Shown here: piece after piece, positions 14,195-21,356 of the stretch
Numbering within the stretch: the stretch's first letter is position 1
Layout: the number at the start of each line of letters is the position of its first letter
NCBI GenBank assembly: GCA_050485745.1
Contig: JBJHBY010000008.1
Coordinates: 1-33,730, forward strand
Source: JBJHBY01 sp050485745
GTDB lineage: Bacteria > Pseudomonadota > Gammaproteobacteria > Pseudomonadales > CAMLJR01
DNA length: 33,730 nt
Reading direction: 5' to 3'
Made by a program: the position numbers and the translations under genes
Notes under the pieces: model-generated
Told to the model about the DNA's origin: nothing
What the model saw: only the letters and a program-made list of their open reading frames with translations
The model's database searches: none

Positions 14195-16411
14195 ATGAGC
14201 GTTGACACCGTATACCGCAGTTGCCCGACCTGTGAGGCCAGCTGTGGCCTGGTGCTGGAGGTCGATCGCGACCAGCGCCAGGTGCTGTCGGTCAAGGGCG
14301 ACCCGGATGACCCGCGTTCGCTCGGCTATGTCTGTGCCAAGTCCCAGGCGTTTCGTTACGTCTTCGAGGATCCGGAGCGCCTGCGGCGGCCTCTGAAGCG
14401 CGTCGGCGATGGCTGGCAGGAGCTGGATTGGGAGGTGGCGCTGGGGGAGATCGGGGAGCGCCTGGCCGCCATCCGGGCCGAGCATGGCAAGGATGCCATC
14501 GCCATGTACTACGGCAATCCCAATGGCCACAACTTCGCCACGCAGATCTATACCCAGCTGTTCATTGGCATGCTCGACACCCAGCGTTTCTTTTCGGCGG
14601 GTTCCGTCGATCAGCAGCCGAAGAACCTGAGCTGCGAGCTGTTGTACGGCAACGCCTGGACCTTTCCGATCCCGGATATCGATCGCACCGATTTCTTTGT
14701 CTGCATGGGCGGTAACCCCCTGGTCTCCCAGGGCTCCCTGATGTCGGCCCCGGACATGGCCGGCCGCCTGGCGGCCATACGCCAGCGCGGCGGTAGGGTG
14801 GTGGTGATCGACCCGCGGCGCAGTGAAACCGCCGAGGCGGCGGACCAGCACCTGTTCATCCGCCCCGGCAGCGATGCCTTTCTGCTGTTCGCCTGGGTCA
14901 ACACCCTTTTCGAGCAGGGGTTGGTCAGCCCGGGGCACCTTGCCGGGTTCACCGACGGCATTGATGCGGTAAGGGAGCTCGCCCGGCCGTTCACGCCGGA
15001 AGCCGTCGCCGCAGTGACGGGGGTTGATCCGGGTGTCCTGCGCCGTCTGGTGGCGGACTTCAGCGCCGCACAGGCGCCGGTGGTCTATGGCCGCATCGGT
15101 TTGTGCACCCAGCGCTTTGGCACCCTGGCCTCCTGGCTGGTCGACGTGGTGAATATCCTCACCGGGCGGCTGGACGCACCGGGAGGCGCGATGTTCCCAC
15201 GCCCCGCGACCGGCCACAACGAGCCGACCGGGGAGGTGCAGCCTCTCGCACATGGGCGCTGGCACTCCCGCGTAAGGGGCTTTCCCGAGTACATGGGCAT
15301 GCTGCCGGCTTCATTGATGGCAGAGGAACTCGAGTACGCCGGGCCGGACCGCGCCCGGGCGCTGATCACGGTGGCCGGCAACCCGGTACTCAGCGTGCCC
15401 AATGGGCAGCGCCTGCGCGGGGCGATGCGGGGGCTCGACCTGGTGGTGGCGCTGGATATCTACGTCAACGAGACCACCAGTCTCGCCGACTACATCCTGC
15501 CCTCGACGGTGCAGCTGGAGCACAGCAACTACGACTTCCTGTTCACGACCACCTGCGTGCGCAATTTCGCGCGCTATTCCCCCGGGGTGTTCGAGCCCGA
15601 GGCCGGCGCCCTGCACCAGTGGCAATTGATGACGGATCTGGTGGCGCGCATCAATGGCATGGCCGGGGACGATCTGGCCGCGATGATGGTCGACGGCCTT
15701 GCCGCCCAGGTTGCCGCCGGCAGCGGCGTGGATGTCGACCGGGTCAAGGCGGCCAGCGCTGCCTTCGACGGGCCGGAGCGCCTGCTCGACATAATGCTGC
15801 GCGCCGGCCCCTACGGCAGCGGCTTCGGGCCCGGCGGGGAGGAGGATGGGTTGAACCTGTCCCGGCTCAAGGCGGCCGAGCACGGTGTCGACCTGGGCCC
15901 GCTGCAGCCCTGGTTGCCGCAGATGTTGCGCACCCCGGGGCAGCGCATCAGTCTGGTACACCCGCTGATTGCGCAGGACGTCGAACGGCTGCGCACGGCG
16001 CTTGCCGAGGGCCCGGCCGCGGGCTTCCTGCTGATCGGTCGCCGTCACATTCGCGACATGAACTCCTGGCTGCACAACATCGAGCAGTACGCCCGCGGCA
16101 GGAATCGCTGCACCTTGCTGATGCACCCGGAGGACGCCCTGCGCCTGGGCATCGATCACGGGGGTACGGCGCGGGTGGTGTCCCGCGTGGGTGAGCAGGT
16201 GGTGGAGGTCAGTGTCAGTGACGAGATCATGCCCGGTGTCGTCAGTCTGCCCCACGGCTTCGGGCATCGCTATGCTGGCACGCGCCAGTCGGTGGCGCGC
16301 AGTCGCGCCCCGGGCGTGTCCGCCAACGACCTGGTGGACGACACCGAACTCGATCTGCCCTCCGGCACCAGCGTGGTCAACGGCGTGCCGGTGCAGGTGT
16401 ACGCGGTTTGA
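14195..16411 (+). CDS. Molybdopterin oxidoreductase (DMSO reductase superfamily)
   Basis: The frame is open far upstream, but homology starts at ATG 14195, giving 738 residues. The N-terminal 4Fe-4S site is Cys10-x2-Cys13-x3-Cys17 with Cys47 in GYVCAK. Bis-MGD binding segments follow, including MGGNPLVSQGS, VIDPRRSETAEAADQHL, PGSDAFLL, AGNPVLSVPN and a C-terminal molydop_binding domain (HPEDALRLGI and SLPHGFGH). At the metal-ligand position there is no Cys or Sec; the region reads FFSAGSVDQQPK, with Ser134 or Ser137 the candidates. The substrate is unknown: it resembles proteins annotated as formate dehydrogenase or BisC-like, but that is not safe. No Tat signal is seen, so it is probably cytoplasmic. 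moaA follows after 22 bp. Confidence 0.87.
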   Translation: MSVDTVYRSCPTCEASCGLVLEVDRDQRQVLSVKGDPDDPRSLGYVCAKSQAFRYVFEDPERLRRPLKRVGDGWQELDWEVALGEIGERLAAIRAEHGKDAIAMYYGNPNGHNFATQIYTQLFIGMLDTQRFFSAGSVDQQPKNLSCELLYGNAWTFPIPDIDRTDFFVCMGGNPLVSQGSLMSAPDMAGRLAAIRQRGGRVVVIDPRRSETAEAADQHLFIRPGSDAFLLFAWVNTLFEQGLVSPGHLAGFTDGIDAVRELARPFTPEAVAAVTGVDPGVLRRLVADFSAAQAPVVYGRIGLCTQRFGTLASWLVDVVNILTGRLDAPGGAMFPRPATGHNEPTGEVQPLAHGRWHSRVRGFPEYMGMLPASLMAEELEYAGPDRARALITVAGNPVLSVPNGQRLRGAMRGLDLVVALDIYVNETTSLADYILPSTVQLEHSNYDFLFTTTCVRNFARYSPGVFEPEAGALHQWQLMTDLVARINGMAGDDLAAMMVDGLAAQVAAGSGVDVDRVKAASAAFDGPERLLDIMLRAGPYGSGFGPGGEEDGLNLSRLKAAEHGVDLGPLQPWLPQMLRTPGQRISLVHPLIAQDVERLRTALAEGPAAGFLLIGRRHIRDMNSWLHNIEQYARGRNRCTLLMHPEDALRLGIDHGGTARVVSRVGEQVVEVSVSDEIMPGVVSLPHGFGHRYAGTRQSVARSRAPGVSANDLVDDTELDLPSGTSVVNGVPVQVYAV

Positions 16412-16433
16412 GCGGCAACGGTATGATGGGCGC

Positions 16434-17435
16434 ATGAAACAGACTACGGGCCCTCTGATCGACCGCTTCGGCCGCCGCGTCAGTTATGTGCGGCTGTCGG
16501 TGACCGATCGCTGCGACTTCCGCTGTGTCTATTGCATGGCGGAGGACATGACTTTTCTGCCACGCCGCGAGATTCTCTCCCTGGAAGAGATCGCCAGTGT
16601 CGGCCGCGCCCTGGTGGAGCTGGGGGTCGGCAAGATCCGCCTGACCGGAGGCGAACCGCTGGTACGCAACAATGTGGTCGAACTGGCGCAGGAACTGGGC
16701 GCGCTGCCCGGGCTGCGGGAGCTCACCCTGACCACCAACGGGGCCCGGCTGGACCGTTTTGCCGAACCCCTCCGCGCCGCCGGCGTGCGCCGGATCAATA
16801 TCAGTATTGACAGCCTCGATCCCGGGCGCTTTCGTGAGATTACCCGCACCGGTCGCCTGGACGACGTCCTGCGTGGTATCGATGCCGCGCGCGCCGCGGG
16901 CTTCGAGCGTATCAAGCTCAACTGCGTCATCATGAAGGGGCGCAACGATGACGAAGTGCTGGACCTGGTGGCGTTCGCCCGTGGGCGCGGGCTGGACCTG
17001 GCCTTCATCGAGGAAATGCCCCTGGGCCAGATCGGCGAGCACGACCGGGGCCTGACTTTTTGTTCCAGCGACGAGATTCGCGAACGCATCCAGGCCCGCT
17101 TTCCGCTGACGGCGACCACCGAAACCACCGGCGGCCCCGCGCGTTATTACCGCATGCGCGACAGCGAGGCCCGCATTGGCTTTATCTCTCCCCACTCCCA
17201 CAACTTCTGTCACCTCTGCAATCGCGTACGGGTGACCGTCGAGGGCCGTCTGCTGCTGTGCCTGGGTAACGAGCACTCGGTGGACCTTCGCGCAATCCTG
17301 CGTGAGCACCCGGGCGATGGCCTGCGCCTGCGTGAGGCCCTGATCGCGGCGATGGCCCTCAAGCCCGAGCGCCACCACTTCGACCCCGGCGGGGAGCCCG
17401 AGATCCTGCGCTTCATGAACATGACGGGCGGCTAA
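16434..17435 (+). CDS. moaA: GTP 3',8-cyclase MoaA
   Basis: The protein has 333 residues. The radical-SAM cluster ligands are Cys27-x3-Cys31-x2-Cys34 (DRCDFRCVYC). The second, substrate-side cluster is bound by Cys259, Cys262 and Cys276 (CHLCNRVRVTVEGRLLLC). LTGGEPLVR is the SAM-binding GGE loop. The C-terminus ends in the conserved Gly-Gly pair needed for catalysis (MNMTGG). It converts GTP to 3',8-cyclo-GTP, the first step of molybdenum cofactor synthesis, and so serves both the preceding oxidoreductase and NasA in this window. ATG 16434 is the start; a TATGAT lies 6 bases before it, so a separate leaderless transcript is possible besides read-through from upstream. Confidence 0.97.
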   Translation: MKQTTGPLIDRFGRRVSYVRLSVTDRCDFRCVYCMAEDMTFLPRREILSLEEIASVGRALVELGVGKIRLTGGEPLVRNNVVELAQELGALPGLRELTLTTNGARLDRFAEPLRAAGVRRINISIDSLDPGRFREITRTGRLDDVLRGIDAARAAGFERIKLNCVIMKGRNDDEVLDLVAFARGRGLDLAFIEEMPLGQIGEHDRGLTFCSSDEIRERIQARFPLTATTETTGGPARYYRMRDSEARIGFISPHSHNFCHLCNRVRVTVEGRLLLCLGNEHSVDLRAILREHPGDGLRLREALIAAMALKPERHHFDPGGEPEILRFMNMTGG

Positions 17436-17475
17436 GCCTCCGTTTGACCCTGATTTTGTCGGTCGCTTTTACGCC

Positions 17476-17501
17476 TGTCACTTGATATGCGAGAAGTGTC
17501 A
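17476..17501. promoter_or_regulatory. Putative enhancer-binding-protein site upstream of the sigma-54 promoter
   Basis: TGTCACTT-N10-AAGTGTCA is an inverted repeat with 7 of 8 matching arm positions. It lies about 60 bp upstream of the -24/-12 element. That is a normal place for a sigma-54 activator. PEP-CTERM genes in other proteobacteria are reported to need the PrsK/PrsR two-component system with RpoN, so a PrsR-type activator is the natural candidate. That is inference. Confidence 0.5.
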
Positions 17502-17535
17502 TTCCTATCTTTTTGATTTTTAGTGAAAAAAATAG

Positions 17536-17552
17536 TTGGCATGCGATGTGCT
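17536..17552 (+). promoter_or_regulatory. Sigma-54 (-24/-12) promoter of the PEP-CTERM gene
   Basis: TTGGCATGCGATGTGCT has GG and GC separated by exactly 10 bases and matches the consensus YTGGCACG-N4-TTGC at most positions. Transcription would start near 17562, leaving a leader of about 100 bases. The surrounding 217-bp intergenic region (17436-17652) is notably AT-richer than its neighbours and has no gene. Confidence 0.68.
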
Positions 17553-17574
17553 TTGTCTGATCCACAAGGTGACG

Positions 17575-17600
17575 AACTGTAAAATCTACGGTTTACAGTT
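17575..17600. promoter_or_regulatory. Perfect inverted repeat in the PEP-CTERM leader
   Basis: AACTGTAAA and TTTACAGTT form perfect 9-bp arms around an 8-base loop (ATCTACGG). It lies just downstream of the inferred transcript start, so it could be an mRNA 5' hairpin that protects the message, or a DNA operator. Confidence 0.55.
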
Positions 17601-17661
17601 GGCGGCCAAAGCACACACAGCAGCCCTATTTGTCAGGGATCAACAAAAAGGAATGATGCAC

Positions 17662-18333
17662 ATGAACCTGAAAGCACTGTTTGCCACCACCAGCGCCGCG
17701 GTGGCCCTGGTGTTCAGCCTCGGTACACAGGCAGCTCCCATCACCGTCAAATACCAGGGTTTTGCCCATGGCTCCGAGACCGGTACCATCGACGGCGTGC
17801 GCAAGGTAAAGGTCAATGCCGGCGAGTTCAGCTTTGCCACCGGTACGTACTTCGACGAGACCCTGAACGCCTTCTGTATCGACGTCACTACCAACCTGGT
17901 GACCAACCAGAACACCCAGGTGACTTATCAGCACAAGGCAGCGGCGGATCACTTTGACGCGACCACCTTCGGCCTGATCAGCAACCTCTACAACGCCCAC
18001 TACACCAGCGTGACCGGCTCTCTGGAAAGCGCTGCATTCCAGCTGGCCCTGTGGGAGCTGCTCTACGATGCCCCTGCAACCGACCTCAGCAGCGGTGCCT
18101 TCTTTACCGGCTCCAGCTTCGGTGGTGCCAAGGCCCTGGCCCAGACCTGGCTCGATGGCCTGGCTGACTGGAGTGGTGAGGTGCTGTTCGACCTGCACGT
18201 TCTGTATGACGGCAACCCCACCTCCCAGAGCCTGATCTACGCCACCCCGAGTGCGGTGCCGGAGCCGGGCACCCTGGCTCTTCTGGTTGCCGGTCTGGCC
18301 GGCCTGGGCTGGGCGCGCCGCCGCCAGCGCTGA
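17662..18333 (+). CDS. PEP-CTERM sorted surface protein with thioester-domain-like motifs
   Basis: ATG 17662 has AAGGA 9 bases upstream; ATGs at 17653 and 17656 are too near it. The product has 223 residues: a signal peptide (1-25, ending TQAA), a single beta-rich domain, and a C-terminal PEP-CTERM tail (VPEPGTLALL, hydrophobic helix, then Arg-rich end), the exosortase recognition signal. The domain has NAFCIDV (Cys72) and ESAAFQLALWELLYD (Gln127). These resemble the Cys and Q-x-A-[IL]-W motifs whose side chains form the internal thioester of Gram-positive adhesin thioester domains, so covalent surface attachment is possible. That is inference. No exosortase is in the window. The gene stands alone with its own sigma-54 promoter and terminator. 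Confidence 0.9.
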   Translation: MNLKALFATTSAAVALVFSLGTQAAPITVKYQGFAHGSETGTIDGVRKVKVNAGEFSFATGTYFDETLNAFCIDVTTNLVTNQNTQVTYQHKAAADHFDATTFGLISNLYNAHYTSVTGSLESAAFQLALWELLYDAPATDLSSGAFFTGSSFGGAKALAQTWLDGLADWSGEVLFDLHVLYDGNPTSQSLIYATPSAVPEPGTLALLVAGLAGLGWARRRQR

Positions 18334-18351
18334 GCGCCAACCCGCGTCCCG

Positions 18352-18379
18352 ACGCCCTCCTTGAGAGGGCGTTTTTTTT
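18352..18379 (+). terminator. Rho-independent terminator of the PEP-CTERM gene
   Basis: ACGCCCTC-CTTGA-GAGGGCGT has perfect 8-bp arms and runs directly into eight Ts (18372-18379). It starts 18 bases after the stop codon. This is the most canonical intrinsic terminator in the window. Confidence 0.92.
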
Positions 18380-18472
18380 GGGGCCCGCGGCGCCTGAAGC
18401 GGCCCACCCCCTTGGTCCGGAGCCCTTCCTGGGTGATCATGACGCGGATCAGCCCGGAGGACGGACGACCCA

Positions 18473-19096
18473 GTGACCCAAAACCCTTCCAGCGGCGCCC
18501 ATGCCGCCATCGATGCCCTGGCCAGCGACCTGGCCGCCGTGGGCTACCTGGCCAGCGACCCGGTGACGACGGCCCTGTACCTGGCCCGCGTCCTGGACAA
18601 GCCGATCCTGGTCGAAGGCCCCCCGGGCGTGGGCAAGACCGCCCTGGCGCTCGCCGCGGCGCAGGCCCTGGAGCTGCCCCTGTTGCGCCTGCAGTGCTAC
18701 GAGGGCCTGGACGAGTCCCGCGCGCTCTACGAGTGGAAGTACAGCAAGCAGCTGCTGTACACCCAGCTGCTGCGCGACCAGCTGGCGGCGCGGCTGGCCG
18801 ACGCGGCGGATGAAGCCGCGCTGATGCAGCGCCTGGAAGGGGTGGCGGACCGCTTCTATGACCGCAGCTTTCTCGAGCCGCGGCCGCTGCTGCAGGCTCT
18901 CGAGTCCAGCGCTGGCGCGGTGCTGCTGATCGACGAGATCGACAAGGCCGATCCCGAGTTCGAGGCCTTGCTGCTGGAGCTGCTGGCGGACTATCAGGTG
19001 ACGATTCCCGAGCTCGGTACCATCCGCGCCAGTGTGCCGCCACTGGTGTTGCTCACCAGCAACAACAGCCGTGAGCTGTCCGAGGCGCTGAAGCGG
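18473..19096 (+). CDS. MoxR-family AAA ATPase, N-terminal part (cut by the N gap)
   Basis: A GTG start (GGAGG 12 bases upstream) opens 208 residues of a MoxR ATPase. Walker A is GPPGVGKT near 45-52, followed by LRLQCYEGLDESRALYEWKY, a MoxR hallmark. Walker B is VLLIDEIDKADPEFE near 150, and the sensor-1 region is PPLVLLTSNNSRELSEALKR. The sequence stops at the ten-N gap exactly where the next residues should be the arginine-finger region (RCxYxWxDYP in relatives). The C-terminal lid reappears at about 19254. MoxR proteins usually act as chaperones that insert metal or mature a partner together with VWA proteins; such a VWA gene follows. Confidence 0.9.
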
Positions 19097-19106
19097 NNNN
19101 NNNNNN
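19097..19106. other. Assembly gap (10 Ns)
   Basis: Ten undetermined bases are placed inside the moxR gene. The round length marks an arbitrary scaffold join rather than a measured gap, so the reading frame across it carries no information. Confidence 0.99.
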
Positions 19107-19259
19107 CGCTTCAACCACGACAGCCTGCGCTGGTGCATGTCCGGAGCGGCGCCGGTACCGACCTCGCTCATCGAGACCTACGCGAAGCTCGGCATCGAGA
19201 TCCATCAGGTCTACGGGCTCACCGAATCCTGTGGGCCCGCCTGCCTCAGCGATCCGGAC
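19107..19259 (+). pseudogene. Acyl-CoA synthetase (AMP-binding) fragment joined into moxR
   Basis: The frame after the gap reads RFNHDSLRWCMSGAAPVP, then LIETYAKLGIEIHQVYGLTE and SCGPACLSDPD. GAAPVP and YGLTE are hallmarks of ANL-superfamily acyl-CoA synthetases (the latter is core motif A5), not of MoxR. At about 19254-19262 (codons for D-P-D-S) it passes without a stop into the MoxR C-terminal lid. About 50 residues of a foreign gene therefore sit where roughly a dozen MoxR residues are expected. Adjacent Ns make a chimeric join or misplaced contig end the simplest explanation. Confidence 0.8.
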
Positions 19260-19538
19260 AGCGCCCTGGAGCGTCGCATCGTGCGCGCTCGGCTGCCGCA
19301 GGTGGGCGCCGAGATCGAGCAGCAGCTGGTGGCCTTTGTGCAGGCGCTGCGCGAGCTGGACCTGAAGAAGCCGCCGGCGGTGAGCGAGACCCTGGACTGG
19401 GCGCGGGCCCTGGTGCTGCTGCACGTGGAGCAACTGTCGCCGGAGTGGGTGCGGGACACCCTGAATGTGCTGCTCAAAGAGCAGGAGGACGTCGTCGCGG
19501 TGAGCGCGCGCCTTCCCGAACTGCTCGCCGGCGGCTGA
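19257..19538 (+). CDS. MoxR-family AAA ATPase, C-terminal part
   Basis: From about the codons for DSALERRIV onward the sequence is the MoxR lid domain: ERRIVRARLPQVGAEIEQQL, FVQALRELDLKKPPAVSETL, then DWARALVLL and EWVRDTLNVLLKEQEDV, ending at TGA 19538. It should be continuous with the N-terminal part at 18473-19096; only about 12 residues of the intact protein appear to be missing between them. The start given is the approximate breakpoint, not a start codon. The VWA gene begins 9 bases downstream, as in an operon. Confidence 0.85.
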   Translation, partial: DSALERRIVRARLPQVGAEIEQQLVAFVQALRELDLKKPPAVSETLDWARALVLLHVEQLSPEWVRDTLNVLLKEQEDVVAVSARLPELLAGG

Positions 19539-19547
19539 GCGCGCCCG

Positions 19548-20918
19548 GTGGAGCGCTCCCTGCTCGGTTTCGTCGAGCTCCTGCGCCGTCATCGCCTGCC
19601 GGTGTCCACCGCCTGCAGCATGGGCGCCCTGCGCAGCCAGGCACTGCTGGGTTTTGCCTCGGCGTCGCGCCTGCGTGAAGGCCTCGCCCTGAATCTGGTG
19701 CAGCGCCAGGCGGACCGCGCCCTGTTCGATCAGTGCTTTGAGGAGTACTTCCTGCGCCGGCAGCCGGCCGCACCGCTGCGGGAGCCGGCGCTGGCGCCGC
19801 TGCTGGCGGCGGCAGTGGCCGTTGACCCCGCTCTGCAGGCGACGGTCTCGGGGAGTGGCCTGGCCCCCCTGCTGAGCGACGATCCGGTTGAGCGCGAGTT
19901 GTTTCTGTTGCAGGCCGCCGCCGACAGTGCCGCCGATGGTATCCGCCTGTTCACCCAGCGCGGGTTGTACCTGCGCCGCCTGCTGGAGGCACTGCGTACC
20001 CCCGAGCTGGACATCCTGATCCACCAGGGTGCGGACCATGCCCACCCCGAGCCCCGCGCCCTTGCCGAGGCCCTGGCGCGGCGGCGCCAGCACTGGCAGG
20101 AGGCGGCCGGGGCGTATATCGACGCACAGCTGACCTTGCGCGACAGGGTGGAGCGCCGCGAGCAGCGCGAGCGCTGGCTGATGAATACCCCGATCCTGCG
20201 GCTCGATGACCGTGAGCGGCGGCGCCTTGGCGAGCTGGTGCAGCAGCTGGCACGCAACCTCGCCTCGCGGCCGCGGCCACGCCCCGATCGGCGCCGCGGT
20301 CGACTCGATGTCGCGGCTACCCTGAGGGCCAGCCGCCGCTTTGATGGCCTGCCGGTGGTGCCGCGCTGGCGCCGGCCGCGGCCGCGGCGCGAAGTGCTGT
20401 ACATTCTCTGCGATGTGAGCGGCTCCATGGCGGTGCACGCGCGTTTTTTGCTGCTGTTGCTGCAGGCGCTGCAGGATCGCCTGCCCAGGGTGCGCAGCTT
20501 CGTCTTCACCGGCGAGCTGGTCGAGGTCAGCGCGCAGCTCAAGGGGCGCGGTGCCGCCACAGCCATCGAAGCCGTGCTCAAGCGCCACGGCGGCGGGGCC
20601 AGTGACTACGGTCGCGCCCTGGCGGATTTCTCGCGCCTCGGCCTGGGGACGCTGGACCGCCACGCCAGTGTGTTGCTGCTGGGGGATGCCCGCAACAATA
20701 TGGCGGATCCACGTGCCGCCCTGCTGGCGGCGGTCGCGCGCCGCGCCGGGCGCGTGATCTGGCTCAATCCCGAGCCGCGCGCACTGTGGAACACCGGTGA
20801 TTCGGTACTGGCCGCCTACGCACGCCACTGTGACCGGGTCCATGAATGTGCCACGCTGGCGCAGCTCGCGCGCGCCATCACCAACCTGACCCGCGGCCCC
20901 GCAGGAGATCGTCGATGA
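19548..20918 (+). CDS. VWA domain-containing CoxE-like protein
   Basis: A GTG start gives 456 residues. The N-terminal 270 residues are helical and Arg/Leu-rich, ending in an Arg/Pro-rich linker (RPRPRPDRRRGR). The C-terminal von Willebrand A domain (about 280-440) has the MIDAS motif DVSGSM and a GGGASDYGRAL segment, followed by LLLGDARNN. This is the CoxE type (DUF58-independent VWA) that pairs with MoxR ATPases, as in CoxD/CoxE of carbon monoxide dehydrogenase maturation. No CO dehydrogenase genes are present, so the client is unknown. Its TGA overlaps the next gene's ATG by 4 bases. Confidence 0.9.
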   Translation: MERSLLGFVELLRRHRLPVSTACSMGALRSQALLGFASASRLREGLALNLVQRQADRALFDQCFEEYFLRRQPAAPLREPALAPLLAAAVAVDPALQATVSGSGLAPLLSDDPVERELFLLQAAADSAADGIRLFTQRGLYLRRLLEALRTPELDILIHQGADHAHPEPRALAEALARRRQHWQEAAGAYIDAQLTLRDRVERREQRERWLMNTPILRLDDRERRRLGELVQQLARNLASRPRPRPDRRRGRLDVAATLRASRRFDGLPVVPRWRRPRPRREVLYILCDVSGSMAVHARFLLLLLQALQDRLPRVRSFVFTGELVEVSAQLKGRGAATAIEAVLKRHGGGASDYGRALADFSRLGLGTLDRHASVLLLGDARNNMADPRAALLAAVARRAGRVIWLNPEPRALWNTGDSVLAAYARHCDRVHECATLAQLARAITNLTRGPAGDRR

Positions 20919-21271
20919 TCAAGCTGATCTGTTTCGTGAAGCGCCACCCCTCGCTGACACCCGAGGCGTTCCACCACCACTGGCGCAACGTTCATGCCCG
21001 TCTGATCCTGGACACACCGTCCGTGGCCCGGCATCTGCTGGGTTACCAGCAGAACCCGAGGTCCCTGGAGGATTACGAGCGGGGTGAGCCGCCCTTCGAT
21101 GGCGTGGCCATCGCCTGGTATCGGGACGCCGCCGCCATGGAGGCCCTGTTCAGCGAGCCCGAGTATCTCGAAAAAATCCGCCCTGACGAGCTGACGCTCT
21201 CGGATCTCGAGCGCAACCAGTGGATTCTCTGTGACGACGCCCACACGGTGATCGACCCCGGGGTGCAATAG
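20915..21271 (+). CDS. EthD-like dimeric alpha/beta-barrel protein
   Basis: ATG 20915 has AGGAG 7 bases upstream and overlaps the VWA stop (ATGA), so it is translationally coupled. The product has 118 residues. MIKLICFVKRHPSLTPEAFHHHW is the EthD/ferredoxin-like dimeric barrel start, in which the H-x2-HW motif is typical, followed by GVAIAWYRDAAAMEALFSEPEY. EthD-like proteins occur in ether and aromatic degradation clusters and as small accessory enzymes or binding proteins. Coupling to MoxR-VWA genes suggests that it belongs to the same process. No specific reaction can be assigned. Confidence 0.83.
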   Translation: MIKLICFVKRHPSLTPEAFHHHWRNVHARLILDTPSVARHLLGYQQNPRSLEDYERGEPPFDGVAIAWYRDAAAMEALFSEPEYLEKIRPDELTLSDLERNQWILCDDAHTVIDPGVQ

Positions 21272-21356
21272 CTGGCCATCGGCTCGTGGGGTCGGTGCCG
21301 GCCACGCTGGCTGCTATCATGGGCGCCTTCTCATCCAGTGCCAGTGCTCGCCAACC

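Noticed and set aside
19107..19538. A 133-144 residue protein beginning in the ligase fragment
   Set aside because: It combines two unrelated families and abuts the N gap, so it is treated as a chimera rather than a gene.
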